This document shows, in pieces, positions 26,944 through 35,981 of a stretch of DNA of 64,000 nucleotides; positions within the stretch are counted from its first letter, which is position 1; each line of letters opens with the position of its first letter. The stretch covers positions 2,513,501-2,577,500 of the forward strand of contig NC_014414.1 in NCBI RefSeq assembly GCF_000152825.2, written 5' to 3'. The notes below the pieces were generated by a model, which did not search any database, was not told the origin of the DNA, and worked only from the letters and a program-made list of their open reading frames with translations. This stretch comes from Parvularcula bermudensis HTCC2503. Lineage in GTDB: Bacteria > Pseudomonadota > Alphaproteobacteria > Caulobacterales > Parvularculaceae. The position numbers and the translations under genes are program-made.

Positions 26944-28713
26944 ATGGCACAGCCCGACCTCAAACACATCCCGCTCGACGAGCTTCGGATTTCCAAACTC
27001 AATATGCGGCATGGGCGCAAGAAGCCGGACGTATCCGACATTCTGCCGTCCATCCGGGAGAGCGGATTGCGTCAGACTTTGCTCGTTCGCCGCGAAGGCA
27101 AATATTATGGCGTCATCGCCGGACGCCGCCGTTTTTTTGCGCTCAAAGAAATCGCGAAGGAGACGGGCGAGGTGCCGTTCGTTCCATGCGCGATCATGAC
27201 TGAAAAGGATGCGGCCTCCGCGATTGCGGCATCTGTCATCGAAAATGTCGGACGCCTGCCTGCGACAGAAATGGAGCAATATGAGGCGTTCAAGCGCCTC
27301 AACGATGAAGGCAAGGCGCTGGAGGATATCGCCAGCTTCTTCGGAGTGACTGAGCTTCTGGTGCGCCGTGTGCTCGCGCTTGCTTCGCTCGACGAACCGA
27401 TACGGAAACTCTACGCCGAAGACGAACTGGACCGCGAAACGATCCGCGCGCTTACGCTTGCGACGCCAGAACAGCAGGCCGAATGGTTCCGTCTCTTCCA
27501 GAGCGAAACCGAACGCGCCCCGATGGGGCGGTCGTGCAAGGCTTGGATCACGGGCGGAACGACGATCACGACCGACAAGGCCTTGTTCGATCTTGATGCC
27601 TATGAGGGACAGGTCACTGCCGACCTCTTTGGCGAGCATGGCGTCTTTGCGGATGCGGATCAGTTCTGGAAGGCACAATCCGCCGCGATTGCCGAGCGGG
27701 TCGAGGCCCACAGGGCCGACGGCTGGAGCGATGTTATCTGCCTTGAGCGCGGGGCGTATTTCCACCGCTGGGAGTATGTCCAGTGCGCCAAGGAAGATGG
27801 CGGGAAGGTCTTCATCGAAATCCGCCATGACGGGACGGTCCAGTTCCACGAGGGACAAGTAACCTCGGCCGAGGCCCGCAAGCGGCAACAGGGTTCGAAG
27901 GGTGAAGGCGATGCCGTTCCGGCAGCCGTTCGGCCAGAAATGTCCGGCCCGCTCGCGGAATACATCCTGCTTCATCGCCACGCAGCTGCTCAGGCGAGTT
28001 TGGCCACATCCCCCGCGATTGCTCTCCGCTTGATGGTGGCGCATGCCATGGCGGGGAGCGCGCTTTGGGATGTCCGGCCTTTCGAACTTCGCGCCCGCAA
28101 GGATGAGACGCAGGCGAGTGTGGAAAGCGGGGTATCTGTAGCTGCACTGGCCGAAGCGACGGCGCAGATCGACGCCCTGTTCAAGGCGCTCAACGTCAGT
28201 CCAGCGCTTCGCCGGAACGGCGATGACTACCGCTTGTGCGAGCTTTTCTCCGCGCTGCTCGCCATGTCGGACGGGGAAGTGTTGCAGGTGCTTGCGACGG
28301 TGATGGCCCGCACACTCGAGGCCGGAAATGGCATCGTGGAAGCCGTCCTGCATGTCTGCGGCACCGATCTTTCGGCGGCTTGGAAACCAGACGAGGCCTT
28401 CTTCGATCTCACCAAGGACAAGCGCGCCATCAATGCGATGATTGGCGATATTGCAACCCTGTCGCTCGCGGACTCCTGCCGCGCCGAGACGGGCAAGGCG
28501 CAGAAGCAGGTGCTTGCGAACCGGATCAGCGGGGAGGGTTGCGAGGCCAATCCTGACTGGCGACCGAGCTGGATGCAGGTGCCGCCGACACGCCTTGTTG
28601 AAGGGGCCGGGTCACCACCTGCCGATGCATGGACACGGATCGCGGGACTATTCGAAGCGGAGGCAGCAGCCACGCCCGATGAGACACCTGAGACGCGACA
28701 GGACGCTGCCTGA
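26944..28713 (+). CDS. ParB/RepB/Spo0J family protein
   Basis: A 589-residue protein from ATG 26944, which has AAAAGGAGACC upstream. The ParB/Srx N-domain is seen in ESGLRQTLLVR and VIAGRRRFFAL (the phosphate-binding GxRR patch), then ASVIENVGR and an HTH region (LEDIASFFGVTELLVRRVLALA). The C-terminal half is long and not assigned. ParB-like proteins of ICEs act in stabilisation or gene control; a CTPase role is known for relatives but not shown here. A terminator follows. Confidence 0.85.
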   Translation: MAQPDLKHIPLDELRISKLNMRHGRKKPDVSDILPSIRESGLRQTLLVRREGKYYGVIAGRRRFFALKEIAKETGEVPFVPCAIMTEKDAASAIAASVIENVGRLPATEMEQYEAFKRLNDEGKALEDIASFFGVTELLVRRVLALASLDEPIRKLYAEDELDRETIRALTLATPEQQAEWFRLFQSETERAPMGRSCKAWITGGTTITTDKALFDLDAYEGQVTADLFGEHGVFADADQFWKAQSAAIAERVEAHRADGWSDVICLERGAYFHRWEYVQCAKEDGGKVFIEIRHDGTVQFHEGQVTSAEARKRQQGSKGEGDAVPAAVRPEMSGPLAEYILLHRHAAAQASLATSPAIALRLMVAHAMAGSALWDVRPFELRARKDETQASVESGVSVAALAEATAQIDALFKALNVSPALRRNGDDYRLCELFSALLAMSDGEVLQVLATVMARTLEAGNGIVEAVLHVCGTDLSAAWKPDEAFFDLTKDKRAINAMIGDIATLSLADSCRAETGKAQKQVLANRISGEGCEANPDWRPSWMQVPPTRLVEGAGSPPADAWTRIAGLFEAEAAATPDETPETRQDAA

Positions 28714-28744
28714 ATAATCGTCTCCTGTTCAGCCAGCTTGAGGA

Positions 28745-28773
28745 GCCGTCCGGTGGGTATCACCGGGCGGCTT
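28745..28773 (+). terminator. Terminator after parB
   Basis: Stem AGCCGTCCGGTG/CACCGGGCGGCT (one mismatch) with a five-base loop, followed by TTCCGCTTTC. Bases 28774-29169 then contain no gene I can support; the last part has the AAAAGGAG ribosome site of the DUF736 gene. Confidence 0.65.
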
Positions 28774-29169
28774 TCCGCTTTCTGGGACTGGGGATTGTGG
28801 CTCCAAAACCTGGGCGACCCATGAAATGCCTTCACAAAAATCGCGCGTCTTGAGGTCTCGATGGACAATCGAGATGCGCATGAGGAGGAGCCTGAATTCT
28901 TCCCGCAAAGCATTTCACGGACCCCTTGCTCCCGTCTTTGCCTTGAAGACCTGGACGTGGACTGAGCGGCCATGAAACCGCCCGAGGCAAAGAAATTTCC
29001 CCGCCGCTTTGCGGCTCCTCGCGCAGCAAATTTCATCGCCCCAGGCGGTGCTCCGCATGCGCTTCGCCCCTATCGGGTTCTAGCCGCTCAGCCCCCGTCC
29101 GGGCGGTCCGGCGTCGACGGGGACAAGGGGTCCCCGGGAGACACGCCAAGGAAAGAAAAGGAGACCCCT

Positions 29170-29493
29170 ATGGCAAACGCACTCGGATATGTCAGCGAGA
29201 CCAAGTCCGGCTTTGAAGGCACCCTCGCAATGATGAACCTCTCTGCCGCAATCCGCATCGAGAAGAATGCAGAAAAGACCGAAGAAGGACATCCGGACTA
29301 CCGCATCTATGCCGGTGAAACCTCGACCGAAATCGGCGGCGGCTGGATGCGCAAGTCGAAGGCATCGGGACGCGACTATGTCTCGCTGACGCTGGCAGAC
29401 CCGCAGATCGGACCGCGCCGGATTTTCGCAAACCTCGCCCCGGTCAAGGGCAAGAAAGGCCGGCACGTCATTCTCTGGAACGCGCGCGACTAG
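29170..29493 (+). CDS. DUF736 family protein, copy 1
   Basis: A 107-residue protein typical of alphaproteobacterial ICEs and plasmids, with GYVSETKSGFEGTL, PDYRIYAG and GGGWMRKSKASGRDYVSL. Function unknown. Start 29170 has AAAAGGAGACC upstream; the long in-frame extension before it is low-complexity and rejected. A paralogue lies at 57489. Confidence 0.88.
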   Translation: MANALGYVSETKSGFEGTLAMMNLSAAIRIEKNAEKTEEGHPDYRIYAGETSTEIGGGWMRKSKASGRDYVSLTLADPQIGPRRIFANLAPVKGKKGRHVILWNARD

Positions 29494-29515
29494 GGTAGAT
29501 CACAGCCTTGCCAAG

Positions 29516-29541
29516 CCGCTCCGGAGACACCTCCGGAGCGG
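29516..29541 (+). terminator. Terminator after DUF736
   Basis: Perfect 11-bp stem CCGCTCCGGAG/CTCCGGAGCGG with an ACAC loop, followed by TCTTCTTTC. A good Rho-independent terminator 22 bases after the stop. Confidence 0.85.
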
Positions 29542-29733
29542 TCTTCTTTCATGCCGAAAGGGTCTGCAACGAAGGTGCTGATACGCCTATCAGCGCTGCA
29601 TTCTAACGTGAGGGTTCTTTGGGGATTCAAGGGTGTCGCGAGCGTGTGGTGCAAGTTAGACACTCTTAATCTGAGGATGAGTTGGCAGTCTGTCAGGGCT
29701 TCGAGTTGCGTAGAGGAAAGGAGAAGCAACGCT

Positions 29734-29988
29734 ATGACAGAGACAAATAGAAGTGGAGAGGAGCTTCGACCCAAATCAAACCTCCCAACCCCGACCGAAT
29801 GGATGAACACGGATGAAACCGCTGACCATCTCGGCCTCAAACCGAAGACCCTGGTCAATATGCGTTCGCTGGGAACAGGCCCGGTTTATCACAAGATCGG
29901 CGCCAAGGTCTGGTATCGCGGCAAGGACATCATCGCTTACACCAATGGACGTAGGTTCATGGGGACAGGCCTTCGCGATGAGTCGTAG
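29734..29988 (+). CDS. Helix-turn-helix (MerR/excisionase-like) protein
   Basis: An 84-residue protein with a winged-helix DNA-binding domain of the HTH_17 type: WMNTDETADHLGLKPKTLVN, then GTGPVYHKIGAKVWYRGKDI. AGGAAAGGAG precedes the ATG. It overlaps the traF start by 11 bases. A regulator of transfer genes, or an excision factor, is plausible by position. Confidence 0.8.
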   Translation: MTETNRSGEELRPKSNLPTPTEWMNTDETADHLGLKPKTLVNMRSLGTGPVYHKIGAKVWYRGKDIIAYTNGRRFMGTGLRDES

Positions 29989-30673
29989 AATCGCGTTGTT
30001 AGGCATGGGATGCGGGCTAGGCCTCATGGTCTCCGCCAGCATTATCAACCGGTCCGACTTCATCTGGAACCGGACGGAAAGCATGCCCAAGGGCCTTTAC
30101 TTTGTTGACCGGTCGGCGCGAATTTCGACAGGCGATCTGGTAGCGTTTGCGCCCTCGGATGAGGTTCGACATTGGCTGAACGATGAGGGAATTGTTGGCT
30201 CCGACTGGCCCTTGTTGAAGCATGTTGCGGGCCTATCCGGTGACGAGATTTGCAGATGCGATACGCAGGTCTCCATCAACGGGATCACATCTGTTGATGC
30301 GCTCAAAGTAACCGAGTCCGGCAGCGCCCTTCCCGTCTGGCAGGGCTGTCAGACCCTCAAAGCCGGCGACGTTTTCCTGCTCAACTCTCATCCCCTGTCA
30401 GTCGATGGACGATACTTCGGCGTTCAGGACGGCGCGCGCATCATTGGCGTCGCCAGGTCCATATGGACTTATGGCAACCGGTCGGCTGAGGATCAGGCGA
30501 CCGTCAAAGCGATAGATAGCGGGACGGGAATGGCTTCTGTGTCCCGGAGGGCAAGATTAAGGGAGTGTCACCCAGCGACACTTAACCCATTGTCTGCACA
30601 TCCTTTTTTGTGTGACCCGGTGCCGGAAGGCGGGTGCACGGATTTGCAATCCGCTGCGCACTTGGAGCCGTGA
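29978..30673 (+). CDS. traF: Conjugative transfer signal peptidase TraF (S26)
   Basis: A 231-residue protein with one N-terminal membrane helix. It has the S26 catalytic Ser in ESMPKGLY and the Lys in LLKHVAGLSGD, plus LLNSHPLSVDGRYFG. In RP4-type systems it matures the TrbC pilin. The C-terminal 45 residues after IWTYGN are not family-like and coincide with a hairpin-rich stretch that may be oriT. The stop overlaps the relaxase GTG. Confidence 0.85.
   Translation: MSRRIALLGMGCGLGLMVSASIINRSDFIWNRTESMPKGLYFVDRSARISTGDLVAFAPSDEVRHWLNDEGIVGSDWPLLKHVAGLSGDEICRCDTQVSINGITSVDALKVTESGSALPVWQGCQTLKAGDVFLLNSHPLSVDGRYFGVQDGARIIGVARSIWTYGNRSAEDQATVKAIDSGTGMASVSRRARLRECHPATLNPLSAHPFLCDPVPEGGCTDLQSAAHLEP
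30557..30604. other. Candidate oriT
   Basis: Just before the relaxase there is an imperfect inverted repeat (TTAAG...TGTC against GACA...CTTAA, 30557-30585). It is followed 15 bases later by CATCCT, which resembles the ATCCTG core of P-type nic sites. Position and pattern suggest a nick region, but the match is partial and lies inside the traF reading frame. Confidence 0.35.
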
Positions 30674-32607
30674 GCGACGATTTCGACTTCGTTCCCCGGC
30701 TTGGGAAGATCAGGTCGAAGGGTAAGGCAAAGACCCAGCTGAAACGGCTGAAGCGCGTCGTCGCGAAGGGGCGGCTTGGAAGCCGCGGACGCAAAGGCCT
30801 GCCGCCTGGCGCTGTGCGTCATGCAGGGCGCGGAAAAGTGCAGGCCGCCCTTGCCCGGCACTGGTCCAGCCAGCAGGCTCGGCGGGTCATTGTGAAGGTC
30901 CATATTGCGCGGGCGAGTCCAACCGGCGTGGCGGGCTTTGCAAAGCATGTCGCCTACATCCGCCGTGATGGGGCCGGGCGCGAGGGCGAGCGCGGCAAGC
31001 TCTATGACCGGAGTGTCGATGAAGCGGATGCAAAAGCATTCAATAATCGGGCTGACGAGGACAGGCGGCAGTTCCGGTTGATCGTCTCTCCGGAAGACGC
31101 AGATCAGATGAAGGACCTGACGCGGTTCACGCGGGAGTTCATAAGCCAGGTCGAGAAGGATCTGGGCCGCCGGCTCGATTGGGTCGCCGCCAACCATCAC
31201 GACACGGGCCAACCGCATGTGCATATTGTGATCCGCGGCGGCAATACCCGGAATGGTGAACTGCTGATCGACCGCAAATACATCACGCGGGGATTTCGGG
31301 CGCGGGCGCAGGAGCTGGTGACGCGTGAGCTTGGTCAGCGGCGGCTACGAGAAATGGCAGCGGCAAGGTCGAACGAGGCCGAGCGAGAGGCGCTGACGGC
31401 GATCGATCACGACATCGCGGCTAGACTGAGTGATGGACGTTACACGCCGGAGAGTGAACGGGGCGGATTGTCAAGGTTCGATGGCGCGCTCGTTAATCGC
31501 CGTCTTCGGTTTCTTCGGACACTCGATCTTGCGAGGCGACGTGAGGATGGTCGCTGGACTTTGAAAGAAGGTTGGCAGGAGACGCTGCGGGCACTTGGCA
31601 GGCGGGGGGACATTGTTAGATCGCTCGCCAACCTGGAGGGCCGGAAAATCGATGCGTCGCGTCTGCACGCCCTGCCCCGAGATTTGAACTCTGGTGGCGA
31701 AGTTCTCGGACAGCTTGCCGCCACCTTGCCGGGTGATGAATTGCGGAACGGAACGACGGCACTGATCGAAGGCCTCGATGGACGAGTCTGGTCAATTGAG
31801 ATGACCGAACAAGAAGCGGCTCAGTTGCCCAAGCCTGGCGGGATTGTTTCGGTCGGGAGGAAAGCCGTCGAACCGAAGCCTGCGGACATAACGATTGCTG
31901 CGATCGCCGAACGGAATGGCGGGGTGTATTCGGATGAGCTGCACGAGGCGACTGATCCATCGAGTTCGCCGGCATTCCGGCTCGCGCATAAGCGTCGGCT
32001 GGAGGCTCTGAGGCGACTGGGAGTCGTCGACAGGAATGTTCATGGCACCTGGGCCGTCCCAAGCAACTTCGAGGAGCGCGCTTTGCAGGCCGAAGCGACA
32101 AAGCATGGTCTTGCTATCGACGTGAGGTCATGGTTGCCCGTTGAAGCGCTTGCTGAACGGCACGCAGAGACTTGGTTAGATCAGATCGACACCGATGTGC
32201 TGGATGGCGCAACGGGTCCGTTCGCGGACGAACTTCGAAAGTTGCTCAGCATTCGAAAGGTGTGGTTGCGAACCGAGGGCTATACGCTGGATCAAACTGG
32301 TCAGCCGACCGCGGAAGACGCTGAGCGTCTCAAGAGAACGGAATTTGAGAAGGCGATGAAGACAGAAGGCGCTCGCATGGAACTATCTTTTGCGTATCCG
32401 GAAAGCTGGAGTGAATTTTCCGGGACCTACTCGCAGCACGTCGAGCTGGCTCAAGGCCGGTTTGCTGTAATTACGGGACGAGATCGCTACACGCTTGTTC
32501 CGGCATCCCACAGAAATGCAGTTTGGCTTGGTCGAGAAGTTACGCTCAATCGGACGGGCAATTCATTTCAATGGCAAATCGGCAAATCACGATCGGTCAG
32601 CCGATAA
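30670..32607 (+). CDS. Relaxase, VirD2-like N-terminus with DUF3363
   Basis: A 645-residue mobilisation protein. An N-terminal basic region is followed by the relaxase domain with NHHDTGQPHVHIVI (His triad for the metal, about residues 175-188) and a DUF3363-type C-terminal part. It nicks oriT and leads the strand through TraG and the Trb channel. The GTG start at 30670 overlaps the traF stop (GTGA) and gives the usual SDDFDF N-terminus. The gene ends 26 bases before a convergent cassette. Confidence 0.88.
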   Translation: MSDDFDFVPRLGKIRSKGKAKTQLKRLKRVVAKGRLGSRGRKGLPPGAVRHAGRGKVQAALARHWSSQQARRVIVKVHIARASPTGVAGFAKHVAYIRRDGAGREGERGKLYDRSVDEADAKAFNNRADEDRRQFRLIVSPEDADQMKDLTRFTREFISQVEKDLGRRLDWVAANHHDTGQPHVHIVIRGGNTRNGELLIDRKYITRGFRARAQELVTRELGQRRLREMAAARSNEAEREALTAIDHDIAARLSDGRYTPESERGGLSRFDGALVNRRLRFLRTLDLARRREDGRWTLKEGWQETLRALGRRGDIVRSLANLEGRKIDASRLHALPRDLNSGGEVLGQLAATLPGDELRNGTTALIEGLDGRVWSIEMTEQEAAQLPKPGGIVSVGRKAVEPKPADITIAAIAERNGGVYSDELHEATDPSSSPAFRLAHKRRLEALRRLGVVDRNVHGTWAVPSNFEERALQAEATKHGLAIDVRSWLPVEALAERHAETWLDQIDTDVLDGATGPFADELRKLLSIRKVWLRTEGYTLDQTGQPTAEDAERLKRTEFEKAMKTEGARMELSFAYPESWSEFSGTYSQHVELAQGRFAVITGRDRYTLVPASHRNAVWLGREVTLNRTGNSFQWQIGKSRSVSR

Positions 32608-32633
32608 AGCTTGTGCAAACCAATTGTACGCCA

Positions 32634-33170
32634 TCAGCTTGCCAGATAAACGAGAATGTTGCCGACGATGTCCTCAATTGGCGCGGACGCATCGATGACC
32701 AAGTGAGCCCTGCTTGGGAGGTTACTGCTCAAGTCCTTCTCGACAACGTGACCTTCGGCGCGAACAAAGTCGCTGAAGTCATCGCCTCTTCCCGCCATTC
32801 TCGACTTCCGCGAACGGTCATCTAGGTCAAGGTGGATGAGGTGGAATCTCGAGTTTGGCAGGCGACGAACCAAGGCGTCGTAGACATCGACATGCCGAAT
32901 GCCATCGACGACGAGGTCATCCCCAGTTGTGAAACCCGAATAGCTTAGAACGTCATCGCAGAATTCAGCTATGTTCTGATCGACCCGAAGTTGCCCATAG
33001 TCTTGCAGAGCTTTCCGGCTTGTCGGGTCTCCGCCCTGGCTCTCTACCTTATGCCGGATGTAGCCGCCAAAGCTGGCCATCTTGCATGCAAGCGCATTCG
33101 CAACAGCTTCGCTAACCGATGACTTTCCGCTTCCGATCTTGCCGGAGAAGCAAACAATGCGGCCAATCAA
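32634..33170 (-). CDS. P-loop nucleotide kinase-like protein (cassette gene 7)
   Basis: A 178-residue protein. FSGKIGSGKSS (Walker A, about 9-18) and a DxxR-type lid region (LDLDDRSRKSRMAGRGDD) resemble dephospho-CoA/adenylate/dNMP kinases. The substrate cannot be read from sequence. It overlaps the ASCH gene by ATGA and is last in the seven-gene minus-strand cassette. Confidence 0.7.
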   Translation of the reverse strand: MIGRIVCFSGKIGSGKSSVSEAVANALACKMASFGGYIRHKVESQGGDPTSRKALQDYGQLRVDQNIAEFCDDVLSYSGFTTGDDLVVDGIRHVDVYDALVRRLPNSRFHLIHLDLDDRSRKSRMAGRGDDFSDFVRAEGHVVEKDLSSNLPSRAHLVIDASAPIEDIVGNILVYLAS

Positions 33171-33673
33171 AAGCTGAAACTCCGTTGGCGGCAGTCAAGT
33201 GGCACCCAGCCACGTCGATCGCGTTTGGGAATATCAAACGGCTTTATAGCGATCGTGTAGCAAAGTTCGATGATGGTGGCGAACAGCGCGGACCTCTGAG
33301 ATTCCCAAAACTCGTCGTCCCCACAGATCCCTGCTCCGTAGAGCGTTTTGACTCTCTCAATAGAGTCATTCTGAAAGTCAAAATAGGCAATCTTCGCTGC
33401 TTGGGTAATCGCTCGAACCGGCCCTCCTGACTGTTTCACCAAAATGATGTCGCCAGAGTGGACTTGCCGGTACGGAGCACATTCGATCCGACTAAAGCGT
33501 GACTCTACGGTCTTTTGGCCATTCAGAACGAAACTCAGATAGGGCTCCTGAAAAACAGCTAAGTGCACATCTGCGCTGACCCTACCGGCCTCAACACTAT
33601 CGATATAGCTCAGCCACCGGCAGTGCCCATCGACGTGTTGGGCGAGTGTTGAAAGGTCGATTTCTCGATCCAC
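33167..33673 (-). CDS. ASCH/PUA-like domain protein (cassette gene 6)
   Basis: A 168-residue protein. Residues about 37-95 (HLAVFQEPYLSFVLNGQKTV then ESRFS and GDIILVKQSGGPV) match the ASCH fold, a PUA-like barrel that binds RNA or modified bases; a relative, YqfB, hydrolyses N4-acetylcytidine. The GTG start at 33673 has GGGGGAAGAG upstream and makes a 64-base overlap with the previous gene. ATGA overlap with the kinase gene. Confidence 0.7.
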   Translation of the reverse strand: MDREIDLSTLAQHVDGHCRWLSYIDSVEAGRVSADVHLAVFQEPYLSFVLNGQKTVESRFSRIECAPYRQVHSGDIILVKQSGGPVRAITQAAKIAYFDFQNDSIERVKTLYGAGICGDDEFWESQRSALFATIIELCYTIAIKPFDIPKRDRRGWVPLDCRQRSFSF

Positions 33674-34935
33674 GTCTCTTCCCCCAAAATGAGGCCGCGC
33701 TCTTCAGCAGCCTCTCTCGTCGCCAATTCCTGCAACTTGTATTTGAGTCGGACGGTTGCGTCGATTTCTGAAAGCAGAGTAGTCGATGGGCCGCTTGATC
33801 CTCGCGCGATAATTTCGTCAAGGGTGAGGCTGGCCGCCGCAATGACCAAATCCGGCCTCGAGCACTTGAAAATGCGATTACCGGATGTCCAGAGGTCAGC
33901 ACCTTCCCTCCGCGGGTCATGGCGGCTTACGGTGGGCAGGATATCACCATCCAACAACGGGCGAAGCGCTGCGGACGCACCGACAGTAGCGCCAACTGAA
34001 CGCCTCACAAACACGCGCATACGCCCGACCTGCAAATCGATCCATTGCGATTGACTGGTACTGCTGGTGTCAGTCCGTTCGACCACACCTGACGATTTCC
34101 TGAATGTCGCAAAGTCGGCTCTTCGCCAGACCGCTGGCGCACCCAAGCCGGCAGCACGGAGCGCATTCGCCTCAAAATATGGCGTTTCGTATGCAAGTGC
34201 CGCTTCGTTGATGCTCTCCAGTTGCAGCCCATACGATTCGGCCAAGCTGAAAACGTCAGCTCGATGCTTATACGCTGACCGATTCGTACCCACCGGGGCT
34301 AACGAGAACAGAACGACTCCGTCACTTCGACACGCAAACGCAGCCGTTCGGAGCATTTTTTCAACGAAATCTGTGTACCATGGAGGATCCAATAGTACAG
34401 TGTCGGCAAAGCCTGCCGGCAAGCTGGCACCACAGCGGTGGAGTGTAATTGGAGAGCCGACGGAATTGTTCTCGGCTTCCAACAAGCGAGTGACATGGTT
34501 GTCTTCACCCAGAAATGTGAGACCTTGGCCAGGACGTACCTTAAGTGCTGATCGGGCCACGCCAGGTGTTCCCAGCATCAGAATTTGACCGTGTACGCCG
34601 GATCGACGCTTTGCCTCCGAAATCATGAACTGTGCGCTTTCGTGAGTGAAACGCCATTCATAATTGAGGGGGTGTGGTGGGGGCAGCGTTAGATCGACCT
34701 CAATAGGCCCGTATTCACTTCGGGCTTGATACTCCAACAAACGGAGGGTGGGTGCATTCAGACGGTCGGCTCTATGCAGCCGGCGCAGTGAAGCGAGCGC
34801 CGCACTAGGAAACACCCCCGGCAGTGATCTCAAAACCTGAAGAAAGCTTGAAGGCTGTCTATGCAGAACGTCTAGCATCCAAAGATCGATGCGTCGCTCA
34901 AAAGGCAATTCCGACATATGCAATTCCACCGTCAT
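33610..34935 (-). CDS. SAM-dependent methyltransferase/aminopropyltransferase-like protein (cassette gene 5)
   Basis: A 441-residue protein. The N-terminal about 80 residues look like a winged helix. Then comes a Rossmann region (GQILMLGTPGVARSA, residues about 117-130), a DPPWY motif at 183-187 like the catalytic motif IV of amino-methyltransferases, and a long C-terminal part rich in beta strands. Related folds occur in N6/N4 methyltransferases and branched-polyamine synthases; which one applies is open. ATG 34935 overlaps the radical SAM stop by ATGA. Confidence 0.6.
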   Translation of the reverse strand: MTVELHMSELPFERRIDLWMLDVLHRQPSSFLQVLRSLPGVFPSAALASLRRLHRADRLNAPTLRLLEYQARSEYGPIEVDLTLPPPHPLNYEWRFTHESAQFMISEAKRRSGVHGQILMLGTPGVARSALKVRPGQGLTFLGEDNHVTRLLEAENNSVGSPITLHRCGASLPAGFADTVLLDPPWYTDFVEKMLRTAAFACRSDGVVLFSLAPVGTNRSAYKHRADVFSLAESYGLQLESINEAALAYETPYFEANALRAAGLGAPAVWRRADFATFRKSSGVVERTDTSSTSQSQWIDLQVGRMRVFVRRSVGATVGASAALRPLLDGDILPTVSRHDPRREGADLWTSGNRIFKCSRPDLVIAAASLTLDEIIARGSSGPSTTLLSEIDATVRLKYKLQELATREAAEERGLILGEETWIEKSTFQHSPNTSMGTAGG

Positions 34936-35981
34936 GCGGTACTCCTCGCACCTATACGGATGTCGCAAATCGATCGCGAGATCAGTTCGTTTGAATAGCG
35001 CGCCTCGAGTTCTGCCACCCAAAGCGCAATGGCGGTCTCTTGTATTTTCAAACTTTTTTCTCGTTCCGGCGTGAGTCGACCGGTTACTGGACCATAAACA
35101 CCTATTTTTAGTGGAACTATTCTGAGGGGAAGATGTGGATCCAAGCTCTGGAGACGATCCATAAACGCCGACATTTTGCTTGCCAGTTGATTGTCGGACG
35201 GCGCCGTCAATGTCAGATACCCGTAGAGATCGATATCCAGAGTTAGCAACCTAGCCATGATATCGAACTGGCGATCAAAATCTCCTTTCTGAGCATTGGT
35301 ATTGAACGAAAAAGACGCGGCATCGAAGCCTTTAAAGCAACAGACACGTCCGTAGTTCGGGTATGATTGAAGGCGATCAATCTGTGCAGTCGATAGTTCG
35401 TCGAACAGGTAAGTTGTGCTCAGATTGTCGTCTGACCAGAGATACGTTGAGGTGCTCAGCCCCGCTGTATCAAGTGCGTCCATCATCCAGACAGACCATT
35501 CCGGAACCAGATCTGGCGAACCACCTGATAAGTCGATCACCCGAGGTGGTTCTGGCTCCCGACGATAAAGTTGGACGAGGTCATCAGCACCCACCCATCG
35601 AGACCGGCTTTCGTCTGCACTGAGTAGATTGTACGGGACGAAACAGTACCAACACCGCCAGGGACACGCAGCATTCTGAAAAACTTGCGCGGTCATAACC
35701 TTCGGTGAATCAGCAAAGCCGAGCGCTTCTGCTGCTGGAACAATTGGGAGGGGGTTGATCGGCCAACCTGGCGCTGTCTCATGCCTGAAGTGCCGAATCC
35801 GTCCTAGGCCATTGCAATTGGCTGGTGAAGCAAAGTCCGACTCTTGCCCTGAACCCGCTAGGACGGAAACCAGCAGCTTTCTTTCATCAGGCTTGATCGC
35901 CTTTTCACGAAGTAAGCGTGCAAAGCTGTTAGTGTCTATGTGCTTCTGGTTGCTCATTTCAGACACTCTTGTTCCGATCAC
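34932..35981 (-). CDS. Radical SAM protein (cassette gene 4)
   Basis: A 349-residue enzyme. CPWRCWYC places the three cluster-binding Cys at 106, 110 and 113 (CxxxCxxC), and LSGGSPDLVPEW at 151-162 matches the GGE-like SAM-binding motif. A preceding 95-residue N-terminal region is unassigned. No second iron-sulfur domain is obvious. The subfamily is not one I can name. It overlaps DUF4186 upstream and the methyltransferase-like gene downstream by ATGA. Confidence 0.75.
   Translation of the reverse strand: MIGTRVSEMSNQKHIDTNSFARLLREKAIKPDERKLLVSVLAGSGQESDFASPANCNGLGRIRHFRHETAPGWPINPLPIVPAAEALGFADSPKVMTAQVFQNAACPWRCWYCFVPYNLLSADESRSRWVGADDLVQLYRREPEPPRVIDLSGGSPDLVPEWSVWMMDALDTAGLSTSTYLWSDDNLSTTYLFDELSTAQIDRLQSYPNYGRVCCFKGFDAASFSFNTNAQKGDFDRQFDIMARLLTLDIDLYGYLTLTAPSDNQLASKMSAFMDRLQSLDPHLPLRIVPLKIGVYGPVTGRLTPEREKSLKIQETAIALWVAELEARYSNELISRSICDIRIGARSTA

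Noticed and set aside
26587..28353. 588-codon open frame on the minus strand
   Set aside because: Antisense shadow of parB and the preceding gene; composition is Arg/Phe/Leu-rich without domains.
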